Of a DNA stretch of 64,000 bases, positions 1 through 9,992 are shown in pieces. The number at the start of each line of letters is the position of its first letter. Position 1 is the stretch's first letter. Made by a program: the position numbers and the translations under genes. Origin of the DNA: Planctomycetota bacterium (GTDB lineage Bacteria; Planctomycetota; B15-G4). The DNA lies in assembly GCA_020638905.1 (NCBI GenBank), contig JACKHP010000007.1:124001-188000 (forward strand), read 5' to 3'. The notes below the pieces were generated by a model. The model saw nothing but the letters and a program-made list of their open reading frames with translations. It had not been told where the DNA came from and ran no database searches.

Positions 1-11
1 GCGGACGAGTC

Positions 12-32
12 GCGGGCCGCGTCACGGCCCGC
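12..32 (-). terminator. Hairpin downstream of the first secreted protein
   Basis: Perfect 8-bp stem (GCGGGCCG / CGGCCCGC) with a 5-nt loop, about 80 bp beyond the stop of the minus-strand gene ending at 111. There is no U-tract. A terminator is plausible, but the gap is long and this DNA makes GC hairpins easily. Nothing else is seen in 1-110. Confidence 0.35.
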
Positions 33-110
33 CAGGGATGTGTCCGTCGAGACGCCATGGTAACGGCGATTCTCCGGCGCGGAGGCCGAAGGCCGTCGTC
101 GGGCGACGCG

Positions 111-818
111 TCAGGGTGCGGCGGGGACGACGAGCAGCGCGTTGCTGGCGCTGGCTCCGCGCGGACCCGCGGCGTCGGCGATCCAGATCTGCACGCAGAA
201 GGCGAGATCGTCGGGCAGCACGGGCAGCGGCAGCTCGAGGGAGCCGTCGGCGTCGGTGCGCGCGGACAGCAGCAGGTCGGGCGACGGCACCAGCACCCCG
301 CCGCGGAACGGGACGCTGCGGGTGTCGAGTCCCAGGACGAGCAGGGCCGGGGCGTCGGGCAGAGCGCCGTCGAGCCGCAACGCGGGAGACGGCTCGGCCG
401 CAGACGTCTCGGAGCTCGCGTCGGCGGGCACGCCCGTCGTCGCGTCCGCAGCGGACGGTGCCGAAGCGGTCGTCGCGGGACCGAGCCGCGGCGCGCCACG
501 TGCGCCGTCCAACGCGTGGCCGAGGTCGCGCAACGCGTGGTCCGCGAACTCGACCGTCGCGGGCGGCGACTGGGGCGCGGCCGAACCCACCTTCGGCGGC
601 GGCAGCTTGCCACCGGGGGCGTTCGCGCCGCCGGCGGGTCCGGGCTTGATGCCGGGATGGGTGTGCTCGATGCCGCCCACGCCGTCGCTGCCGCCCGCGC
701 GCGTCGGGTCGACCTGAACGATCGTTCCCGTCTGGGCGTCGAGCGATCCGGCCAGGACGCATCCGAGCAGCAGGGCGCCGCCGGCGTGGTGTACGAGTCG
801 GTGGAGCTGCGTCCTCAT
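111..818 (-). CDS. Secreted protein with planctomycete-type C-terminal module
   Basis: 235-residue protein of unknown function. Residues 1-28 are a signal peptide (basic start, hydrophobic AGGALLLGCVLAG core, Ala-Gln cleavage region), so it is exported. The middle is low-complexity, rich in Pro, Ala and Thr. The last 80 or so residues form a module seen in four other secreted proteins here: a hydrophobic strand, P-F-x-G-G-V-L-V-P-S-P-D, then a strand with V-Q-I-W and a final A-S-N-A stretch. Its ATG overlaps the stop of the upstream sigma factor by 4 bp (ATGA), so the two are translationally coupled. Export and coupling are visible; the role of the module is not known. Confidence 0.8.
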   Translation of the reverse strand: MRTQLHRLVHHAGGALLLGCVLAGSLDAQTGTIVQVDPTRAGGSDGVGGIEHTHPGIKPGPAGGANAPGGKLPPPKVGSAAPQSPPATVEFADHALRDLGHALDGARGAPRLGPATTASAPSAADATTGVPADASSETSAAEPSPALRLDGALPDAPALLVLGLDTRSVPFRGGVLVPSPDLLLSARTDADGSLELPLPVLPDDLAFCVQIWIADAAGPRGASASNALLVVPAAP

Positions 819-2335
819 CGCGGCGTTCCTTCCTCGTCGTCCCGCGCGTCGGACGTCCCGAACTGCGCGAGACCGATCCCCATGTGCCGCGCGAGGTGCG
901 GCAGCTCGTGGTCGATCCACGAACCCACCACCGGCGCGGGATGCTCGCGCTGCACCTCGAGCAGGCGACGGGCGGCCGCGACGAAGCGCTCGGCACGCTG
1001 CAGGCGCGCCGTCGCGAAGCACACGTTCATGATGCGCACCGGATCGTCGGGCCACTCGTCGGCGCAGTCGTCGGCCACGGCGAGCGCCTCCTCGAAGCGG
1101 TCCTGGCGCAGGAGCGCGAGCATCAGGTTGCGGAACACGTTCTGCCGCGTGATCGTGGGCAGGTCGACCTCGAGCAGCCGGCGCAGGATGCCCTCGGCGT
1201 CGGCGTGCTCGCCCGCGTGGATGTGGCACAGCGCGAGCGCGACCTGCTGGCGTCCGGAGGTGCTCTCGAGGTGCGCGAGCACCGCGAGGCAGGCGCGCGT
1301 GTCGTCGAGGGCGCCGTCGCCCGATCGGGGCGGCTCGGCCAGGGGCGAGACGTCGACGTCGTCGTGTCCGACGCTGGTCAGCCGGCGTGCCAGGTGCCGG
1401 ACGTCGTCGAGCACCACGTCGCGGCGGCGCGGCGGAGCCTGGACCAGCGTGCGCTCGGAGACGCGCTTGACCGACAGCAGGCAGGCCTTGGCCAGCTCGT
1501 AGACGAGGTCGGCCAGGCGCCTGCGTCCCTCGCTGGCCGAGAGGTCGAGCATGCGGCGGATGAGCGCGCGCATGTCCTTGACGCGGTCGCGTCCGCCCAG
1601 GCGGCGGACGACCACCTCCTGGATCGAGGCCAGCGTCTCGCGCGGCAGGCGCTCGGTGCCGGCCAGGCGTTCGAGCAGGCGGTCGGCCAGGTGCTGCCGT
1701 GCGCGGCGGATGATCATGCCGACCTGGTCGCCGTCGAGTTCGAGCATGCTGGCCACGCGGTCGTAGCTGAAGCCGACGATCTCGCGCGCCACGAGCACGC
1801 GCTGGTCGCGCGTCTCCAGGTCGGAGAAGCACTCGGCGGTCAGCTCGACGATCTGCCGGCCGTAGCGCGCGAGCAGGTCGTGCTCCTCGTCGTCCTGGGC
1901 GACCTGGGCCGGATCACGGGGATCGTCGAGCGCGTCCTGGTAGCGGAGCCCGCCGGTGACCGCGCGCTTCTGCTGGCGGAGCTGGTCGAAGACCTCGTTC
2001 TTCATCGAGGTGTAGGCCAGCGCCAGGAAGCGGCGCACCGAGTCGCGGCGCTCGTTCAGGTCGGCGAACAGGCGCGCCATGAATCCCGCGGCGAGGTCGT
2101 CCGGCTCGACGTTCGGCGCGATGCGGCTGGTGATGCGGGACGCGATGCGAGTCAGCCGGTCGTGCGTGAGCTCGAACAGCAGGGTGAAGGCTTCTGTGTC
2201 CTGCACCTGCCGGAAGCGATCGAGCAGCACCCGCGCCGCCTCGTCGACGTGCAGGTCGTTGCTGGGGTCGAAGGCCTCGGGATCCGGGAAGTCCGGGACG
2301 CCCTTGAGCCGCTCGATCAGGGCGCCGCTGTCCAA
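815..2335 (-). CDS. Sigma-70 family (ECF-like) sigma factor with TPR-like C-terminal extension
   Basis: 506 residues, far longer than a usual ECF factor (about 180-200). Region 2 lies near residues 60-125 (RRFLALAYTSMKNEVFDQLR). Region 4 lies near 150-215, with the helix-turn-helix EIVGFSYDRVASMLELDGDQ. The last 300 residues are helical, with TPR-like pairs ending near the terminus (LMLALLRQDRFEEALAVADD). No ATG is available at the start of the homologous region. The TTG at 2335 is chosen because GGGAG lies 7 nt upstream and because the N-terminus then aligns with the small paralogue upstream. The stop overlaps the ATG of the secreted protein at 818. The tail may sense a signal or hold a partner (inference). 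The start is the least certain part. Confidence 0.8.
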   Translation of the reverse strand: MDSGALIERLKGVPDFPDPEAFDPSNDLHVDEAARVLLDRFRQVQDTEAFTLLFELTHDRLTRIASRITSRIAPNVEPDDLAAGFMARLFADLNERRDSVRRFLALAYTSMKNEVFDQLRQQKRAVTGGLRYQDALDDPRDPAQVAQDDEEHDLLARYGRQIVELTAECFSDLETRDQRVLVAREIVGFSYDRVASMLELDGDQVGMIIRRARQHLADRLLERLAGTERLPRETLASIQEVVVRRLGGRDRVKDMRALIRRMLDLSASEGRRRLADLVYELAKACLLSVKRVSERTLVQAPPRRRDVVLDDVRHLARRLTSVGHDDVDVSPLAEPPRSGDGALDDTRACLAVLAHLESTSGRQQVALALCHIHAGEHADAEGILRRLLEVDLPTITRQNVFRNLMLALLRQDRFEEALAVADDCADEWPDDPVRIMNVCFATARLQRAERFVAAARRLLEVQREHPAPVVGSWIDHELPHLARHMGIGLAQFGTSDARDDEEGTPR

Positions 2336-2442
2336 GCTCTCTCTCCCGGGACCGGTTGCGGTGGAGACACCCCGAGCGGGAGCGCCTGCACGCGCCTCGA
2401 CCGACGAGGCGCGCTGCGCACAGTAACTGATGACTCCGATTT

Positions 2443-2467
2443 TTTGTACACTTTGGATTATTTGTAC
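2443..2467 (-). promoter_or_regulatory. Duplicated TTTGTAC box upstream of the sigma factor
   Basis: In an unusually AT-rich patch, the heptamer TTTGTAC occurs twice, 18 bp apart start to start (GTACAAA on the coding strand). The patch overlaps the last codons of the upstream small gene and lies about 110 bp before the sigma start. It could be a pair of regulator sites or promoter elements. The repeat is visible; its function is a guess. Confidence 0.35.
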
Positions 2468-2919
2468 GCTTGGAGGCCCTCCCCGGGGTGTCGCCGCCCG
2501 CCCGCGGCGCCTCGGACCCGATCGTCCGAGGGAGTCTGGACACGTTCCGCCGCCAGGCCGGTCGCGTGTCGGGCAAGTCGTCCGAGGCTGTCTCGGGCGA
2601 AGGACAAGAAGTGCTCCTGGGCCGCTGGGGCCCCGTCCCGGCCGCGCTCGAGGAAGAGCTGGCGCCGGAAGGCTTCGACGAGCCGGACGGCGGACGTCGC
2701 GGCGCCGGTGGCGTCCACGAGTTCGCGCGCGGTGTCGTGCAGGACCGGTCCCGCGAGTTCGGAGAGCAGCGCGAAGGCCTCGATGTCCCCGCCGGCGAAC
2801 TGCTCCAGCAACACTCCCGACGCGGCCTCGACGTGGGCCCGATCGGACGGATCGAAGTCCTGCCAAGGCGGCAGGCGTTCGTCCCAGTGGCGCAGATATC
2901 GTTCGTCCAGCCGGATCAT
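2458..2919 (-). CDS. Sigma-region-2-like small protein (truncated paralogue)
   Basis: 153 residues. The N-terminal half resembles the start of the downstream sigma factor: FDPSDRAHVEAASGVLLEQF here against FDPSNDLHVDEAARVLLDRF there. Both continue with an E-A-F-x-L-L-x-E-L helix, and a later stretch (EHFLSFARDSLGRLARHATG) matches region 2. No region 4 HTH follows; the protein ends in a basic Gly/Arg-rich tail. It may be a remnant of a duplicated sigma gene, or a working regulator that competes for the same partner. Start: ATG at 2919, where homology begins; an upstream ATG at 3048 is in frame but lies before the conserved part. It precedes the sigma gene by 122 bp on the same strand. Confidence 0.6.
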   Translation of the reverse strand: MIRLDERYLRHWDERLPPWQDFDPSDRAHVEAASGVLLEQFAGGDIEAFALLSELAGPVLHDTARELVDATGAATSAVRLVEAFRRQLFLERGRDGAPAAQEHFLSFARDSLGRLARHATGLAAERVQTPSDDRVRGAAGGRRHPGEGLQAYK

Positions 2920-3102
2920 TGCCCGTTTCCGAAGCTCGCGGACCTGGGGAGCGGCGCCCCCCGGCACCGTCCAGGTCCTGTTGCACCGGTGACGAGTCCG
3001 ACCCTGCAGACTAACCCGCGTCGATGGATCATGTCGGCAGAATCGCATTCTACGCTACGCAGGCACACGTAGCTGCGCGACGGACGCGACGAACCCGTGC
3101 AA

Positions 3103-3127
3103 CGCCGCCCGGCCCGGCCGGGCGGCG
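3103..3127 (-). terminator. Palindrome just past the phosphorylase stop
   Basis: A perfect 25-nt palindrome centred on one base (arms CGCCGCCCGGCC / GGCCGGGCGGCG) starts 8 bp downstream of the phosphorylase stop codon. As RNA it would form a stem of about 10 bp. Its position suits a factor-assisted terminator. Confidence 0.55.
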
Positions 3128-3134
3128 GGCGCCC

Positions 3135-5198
3135 TCAGCCGACCCGCGCGGGCGCCATGTCGTACAGGCGCTCGGCGTAGTCGGTCAGCATGCGGCGGGT
3201 CGAGAAGTGGCCCAGGCAGCGTTCGATCGACCGGCGCATGATCGCGATCCAGCCGCGGGGGAGGCCGTCGACGCGCTCGAAGAAGAGCGGCACGATGCGC
3301 TCTTCGAGCAGCGCGTAGAGAAGGTGGCTGTCGCGCTCCCGATCGGGCAGCACGGCCTCGCCGATGGTGAAGCCCACCATGTCGCGGTCGGCCTCGGCCC
3401 ACCAGCCATCGGGCACCGACGCGTGCAGGACGCCGTTCATGGCGGCCTTCATGCCGCTCGTCCCGCTGGCCTCGCGCGGGTACTCGGGGGTGTTCAGCCA
3501 GACGTCGACGCCGCGCACCATGAGCCGCGCCACGGCGGTGTCGTAGTCCTCGACGAAGACCACCCTGCCCGCGAGGCGCTCGGAGTTCGCGAGCCTCCAG
3601 ACGCGTTCGATGATCTCCTGCCCGGCCTTGTCGGCGGGATGCGCCTTGCCGGCCATGATGATCTGCACCGGACGTTCGTCGTTGCACAGCAGGCGCTCGA
3701 GGCGCGCCGCGTCCTGGAAGAGCATGTCGGCGCGCTTGTACGGCGCGAAGCGCCGCGCGAACCCGAGCGTCAGCGCGTTCGGGTTGAGCAGCCCGTGGAT
3801 GCGCCGCATCTCGGCCGTCGAGTGGCCGTGACGCGCCGCCTGGCGCAGCGCGCGCACGCGCACGAAGCGCATCAGCCGGTGCTTCTGCGCGGTGTGCGCG
3901 GCCCACAACGTCTCGTCGGACAGGCGTGCCGCGCCCGCCGCGAGCTGGTGCGGGTCGCAGCCCTCGTGCTGTCCGAGCACGAGCGCCATCTCGCGTCCCA
4001 GCCAGCTGGCCGCGTGGACGCCGTTCGTCACCGCGTCGATGTCGAAGCCCGGCCACATCTCGCGTGAGACCTCGGCGTGCAGCGCAGAGACGCCGTTCGC
4101 CTTGCGGGACAGGCGCAGCGCGAGCGCCGTGAGGTTGAAGCCCGGCTCGAAACCCGAGTTCTCGTCGGCGCGTCCCAGGGCGAGCAGGTCGTCGACCGAC
4201 GCGTGCAGGTCGCGCGCGGTGTCCTCGAGGAACGGACGCACGGCGTGCTCGGCGAAGACCTCGTTGCCCGCCGGCACCGGCGTGTGCGTGGTGAAGACGT
4301 GCCGCGGACGGACCGCCTCGAGGGCCGACGCGAGGTCGCCCTGCCCGCCGCGACGCGCGTTCTCGAGCGCCAGGAACGCCGAGTGTCCCTCGTTCATGTG
4401 GAACACCCGCGGGCGGATGCCGAGCGCGTCGAGCACCGCGACCGCGCCCCGTCCGAAGACGACCTCCTGCTCGAGGCGCATCTCGCGTCCGCTCACGTAG
4501 AGCTGCGACGTGATGTAGCGGTCTTCGGGGGCGTTGCGCGACGTGTACGAGTCGAGCAGCAGCAGCGGGACGCGTCCGACGAAGGTGACCCACACGCGCA
4601 GGAACACGGTGCGTCCCGGCAGCTCGATGGGCACGCGCAGCGTGTGGCCCTCGGGGTCGCGCACGCGCAGCAGCGGCAGGCGCAACGCGTCGAGCTCGGC
4701 GTAGTGCACCTGCTGGCGTCCGTCGGCGTCGAGCATCTGGCGGAAGTAGCCGCGCCGGTAGAACAGGCCGATGCCGACCATCGGCATGGCCATGTCGGAG
4801 GCTTCCTTGAGGTGGTCGGCGGAGAGCACGCCCAGGCCGCCCGAGTAGATCGGCAGCGATTCGGCCAGGCCGTATTCGGCCGAGACGTAGGCGACCGGCG
4901 CGCCGTCGTCGATGGGCGGACGGGCCAGGTGCTCGTCGAATTCGGCCACGACGTCGCCGAGCTGGGACATGAACGAGGCGTCGTCGGCGAGCTGCAGGAG
5001 ATGGCGCGTGCGGCTGTGGAGCAGCAGGCGCACGGGGTTGCGGTAGCGCGTCCAGAGGTCGGCGTCGATGCGCTCGAAGAGCTGTCGCGCGGGGCGGTTC
5101 CAGGTCCACCAGAGGTTGTACGAGAGGTCGACGAGGCGTCCGAGCGAGGCCGGCACGTCGAGGTGATCGGGCGGGCGGGTCGGGATGTGCACGTTCAT
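3135..5198 (-). CDS. glgP: Glycogen/alpha-glucan phosphorylase (GT35)
   Basis: 687 residues, the size of the shorter bacterial alpha-glucan phosphorylases. The enzyme removes glucose-1-phosphate from alpha-1,4-glucan ends using pyridoxal phosphate, in the cytoplasm. The N-terminus (LVDLSYNLWWTWNRPAR) is the DUF3417 domain typical of this subfamily. The phosphorylase signature EASGTSGMKAAMNG is at 576-589, with K584 the expected PLP-binding lysine. HVFTTHTPVPAGNEVF and the HxNEGH motif (FHMNEGHSAF) are also present. ATG at 5198. It is a single gene, divergent from the M14 pair (110 bp between starts), and is followed by a palindrome. Glycogen storage use is inferred from the family. Confidence 0.95.
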   Translation of the reverse strand: MNVHIPTRPPDHLDVPASLGRLVDLSYNLWWTWNRPARQLFERIDADLWTRYRNPVRLLLHSRTRHLLQLADDASFMSQLGDVVAEFDEHLARPPIDDGAPVAYVSAEYGLAESLPIYSGGLGVLSADHLKEASDMAMPMVGIGLFYRRGYFRQMLDADGRQQVHYAELDALRLPLLRVRDPEGHTLRVPIELPGRTVFLRVWVTFVGRVPLLLLDSYTSRNAPEDRYITSQLYVSGREMRLEQEVVFGRGAVAVLDALGIRPRVFHMNEGHSAFLALENARRGGQGDLASALEAVRPRHVFTTHTPVPAGNEVFAEHAVRPFLEDTARDLHASVDDLLALGRADENSGFEPGFNLTALALRLSRKANGVSALHAEVSREMWPGFDIDAVTNGVHAASWLGREMALVLGQHEGCDPHQLAAGAARLSDETLWAAHTAQKHRLMRFVRVRALRQAARHGHSTAEMRRIHGLLNPNALTLGFARRFAPYKRADMLFQDAARLERLLCNDERPVQIIMAGKAHPADKAGQEIIERVWRLANSERLAGRVVFVEDYDTAVARLMVRGVDVWLNTPEYPREASGTSGMKAAMNGVLHASVPDGWWAEADRDMVGFTIGEAVLPDRERDSHLLYALLEERIVPLFFERVDGLPRGWIAIMRRSIERCLGHFSTRRMLTDYAERLYDMAPARVG

Positions 5199-5308
5199 GG
5201 AGGTCTCGGGCCATCCGCATCAGGGTGGGCAGCGTCGCTGAGCGGAGTAGAATGCCCGCCCTCGCGGGCGAGTGCCAGTCCGCGCCGATCCGACGCCGAG
5301 ACGACCGC

Positions 5309-7302
<1,994 letters not shown>

Positions 7303-7306
<4 letters not shown>

Positions 7307-9048
7307 GCACCGCCACCAGACTCCGCGTGGCGCTGGCCGCGCTGTTGTGCGCGTCGTCGGTCGCAGCGCAGTCCGACCGCGAGCCCGGCGTGTCGATCGC
7401 CTGGAACCGGCTGTACGACTACGACGGCGTGGTCGAGCTCTGCAACCGTCTGGCCGAGGCGCATCCCGACCTGTGCAAGGTCTCGGTGCTCGGGCACAGC
7501 GTCGAAGGACGCGCCATGCCGCTGCTCACGATCATGAACCCGGCCACGGGCGACGAGAGCACCAAGTCGGCCATGTGGATCGACGGCAACGTGCACGGCA
7601 ACGAGGTGCAGGGCGGCGAGGCCTGCCTGTACCTCGTGTGGACGCTGCTCGAACGCTACGGCGACCTGCCGTCGATCACCGAGCTCGTCGACGAGCGCGT
7701 GTTCTACGTGCTGCCGATGGTGAACCCCGACGGACGCCAGTACTGGTTCGAGGCGCCCAACACGCCCCACAGCTCGCGCAGCGGCAAGGAGCCCACCGAC
7801 GAGGACGGAGACGGCCTCTACGACGAGGACGGCCCCGACGACCTCGACGGCGACGGCGAGCTGCTGCGCATGCGCAAGCACGTCGCGCCGGGCACGGGCA
7901 CGCACCGGATCTCGCCCGACGACCCGCGCATCATGGAGATGGTGCCGCGCGAGAAGCGCGTCGAGCTGGGAGCCGACTGGCTGCTGCTGGGCACCGAGGG
8001 CTACGACAACGACGGCGACGGCGAGGTCAACGAGGACGGTCCCGGCGGCTACGACATGAACCGCAACTGGCCCGCGGGATGGATGCCGAAGTACATCCAG
8101 TACGGGGCGGGCGACCACCCGTTCAGCTGGCCCGAGACCGAGGCCATCGGACGCTTCATCCTCGCGCACCCGAACATCGCGGCGGTGCAGTCGTTCCACA
8201 ACTCGGGCGGCATGATCCTGCGCGGACCGGGCACGGCCGCGCGCAACGACTTCTATCCCTCGGCCGACGCGCAGGTGTACGACGCGATCGGCAAGGAGGG
8301 CGAGGCGATCCTGCCGCACTACCGCTCGATGGTCATCTACAAGGACCTCTACGAGGTGCACGGCGGCTTCGTCGACTGGACGGCCGAGGGTCTCGGCATC
8401 ATCTCGTTCACGAACGAGCTGTGGGCCGACAGCCAGTACTTCGACGAGGACATCCCGCGCCGCGGCGAGGGCGAGGCCAAGCGCCTGCAGTTCGACGACG
8501 ACCTCATGTTCGGCGAGACCTTCGTGCCGTGGCACGAGGTCGAGCACCCGCAGTACGGCACGATCGAGGTGGGCGGCTTCAAGAAGATGACCGGACGCAC
8601 GCCGCCGACCTTCATGATCGAGGAGATGCTGCACCGCAACGCGGCCTTCACGCTCTTCCACGCGCGGCAGATGCCGAAGGTCTCGGTCGAGTCGCTCGAG
8701 GTCGCGCCGGGTCCAGGGGGGCTGCGGTACGTGACGCTCGTGCTGCGCAACGACCGCTGGATCCCGTCGCGCACGGCGGTCTCGGCCGACAAGGGCATCG
8801 GACGTCCCGACCTGCTCACGCTGACGGGCGACGACGTCACCGTGGTGGCCGGAGGACCCGGCGCCGACCGCTTCGACCCGACGCGCTTCCTTGCCGTCGA
8901 GCACGAGCCCGAGCGGCTGCGGCTCGACCGGGGCATTCCCGGGCACGGCACCGAAAGGATACGCTGGCTGGTTCGCGGGACGGGCCGATTCACCGTCCGC
9001 TACGACTCCTGGAAGGCCGGCACCCTCGAGGTGTCGGGCGACCTCTGA
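7303..9048 (+). CDS. Secreted M14 family zinc carboxypeptidase
   Basis: 581 residues. A signal peptide (1-23, ending SSVAAQ) indicates export. The M14 catalytic set is complete: H98 and E101 in GNVHGNE, the third zinc ligand H299 in QSFHNSGG, the substrate-binding MNRNW segment, and catalytic E372 in SFTNELWAD. An acidic insert (DEDGDGLYDEDG and a second DNDGDGEVNEDG) resembles calcium-binding loops. After the catalytic domain comes a beta-rich tail. It should remove C-terminal residues from peptides or cell-wall substrates outside the cytoplasm. The start overlaps the stop of the inactive paralogue (ATGA), so both are made together. The exact substrate cannot be read from sequence. Confidence 0.9.
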
Positions 9049-9064
9049 CGGCCACGGAGCACCG

Positions 9065-9955
9065 GTGGGCAAGCAAGACGACGAGCACGACGACCAGCCG
9101 CGCGGGTTGCTGGTGATCGACAAGCCCCGGGGGATCACGTCCCGCAGGGCGCTCGACATCGTCGAGCGGCGCCTCGACGTGGGCGCGCTGGGGCACTGCG
9201 GCAGCCTCGATCCGCTCGCCACCGGCGTGCTCGTGCTCGTGGTCGGCAAGGCGCGCAAGATCCAGGATCTCGTCGTGCACACCGAGAAGGTCTACGACAT
9301 GACCGTGGTGCTCGGCGCACGCAGCGAGACCGACGACGCCGAGGGCGCGATCGAGGTGCTCGACCCGCAGCCCGAGCCGCCCAGCCAGGAGCGCATCGAG
9401 GAGCTCCTCGAGCGTTTCCGGGGCGAGATCGAGCAGATCCCGCCGATCTACAGCGCGGTCAAGGTCGAGGGCAAGCGGCTGCACCGCGAGGCGCGGCGCG
9501 GCAACCCGGTCCAGGCGCCGCCGCGCACGATCACCGTCCACGAGCTGACCCTCACGCGCTACGCGTGGCCCGAGGTCGACCTCACGCTGCGCTGCTCGTC
9601 GGGCACCTACGCGCGTTCGATCGCGCGCGACCTGGGCGAGGCGCTCGGCATCGGCGGCTACATGTCGCGCCTCGTGCGCGAGCGCGTCGGCGCGCTCGAC
9701 CTCGAGCAGGCGCACGATCCCGAGCAGGTCGACATCTCGCACCTGGTCGGCATCGAGTCGGCGCTCAAGGCCTTCCCGCGGCTCAACGTGCCGCTCGAGC
9801 AACGCCACCTGCTCGCGCGCGGACAGACGCTGCGCACGCCGCCCGGCTTCCCCGCCGACGAGCCGTGCTTCGCGTGGGTCAACGGCGAGGTCGTCTCGGC
9901 GGTCACCTTCGTGAACGGCGGCACGCACTTCCGGACCAAGCGCCTGCTCGTCTGA
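9065..9955 (+). CDS. truB: tRNA pseudouridine-55 synthase TruB
   Basis: 296 residues. TruB converts U55 in the T-loop of tRNAs to pseudouridine, in the cytoplasm. The catalytic motif GHCGSLDPLATGVL (usual form GHTGTLDPLATG) carries the nucleophile D49. The KPRGITS start motif, PPIYSAVKVEGKRLHREAR and the RCSSGTYARSIARDLG block all fit the family. A GTG start at 9065 is chosen because GGAG lies 5 nt upstream and the protein then begins shortly before the conserved domain. It follows the carboxypeptidase by 16 bp and may be cotranscribed, though no functional link is evident. There is a C-terminal PUA-like stretch. Confidence 0.95.
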   Translation: MGKQDDEHDDQPRGLLVIDKPRGITSRRALDIVERRLDVGALGHCGSLDPLATGVLVLVVGKARKIQDLVVHTEKVYDMTVVLGARSETDDAEGAIEVLDPQPEPPSQERIEELLERFRGEIEQIPPIYSAVKVEGKRLHREARRGNPVQAPPRTITVHELTLTRYAWPEVDLTLRCSSGTYARSIARDLGEALGIGGYMSRLVRERVGALDLEQAHDPEQVDISHLVGIESALKAFPRLNVPLEQRHLLARGQTLRTPPGFPADEPCFAWVNGEVVSAVTFVNGGTHFRTKRLLV

Positions 9956-9970
9956 CGACGTGATGCGCGA

Positions 9971-9986
9971 GCGGGATCCGTCCCGC
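9971..9986. terminator. Short hairpin between convergent genes
   Basis: 6-bp stem GCGGGA/TCCCGC with loop TCCG in the 37-bp gap between truB and the convergent secreted-protein gene. It could serve both directions. Short, without a U-tract. Confidence 0.4.
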
Positions 9987-9992
9987 GCGGGG

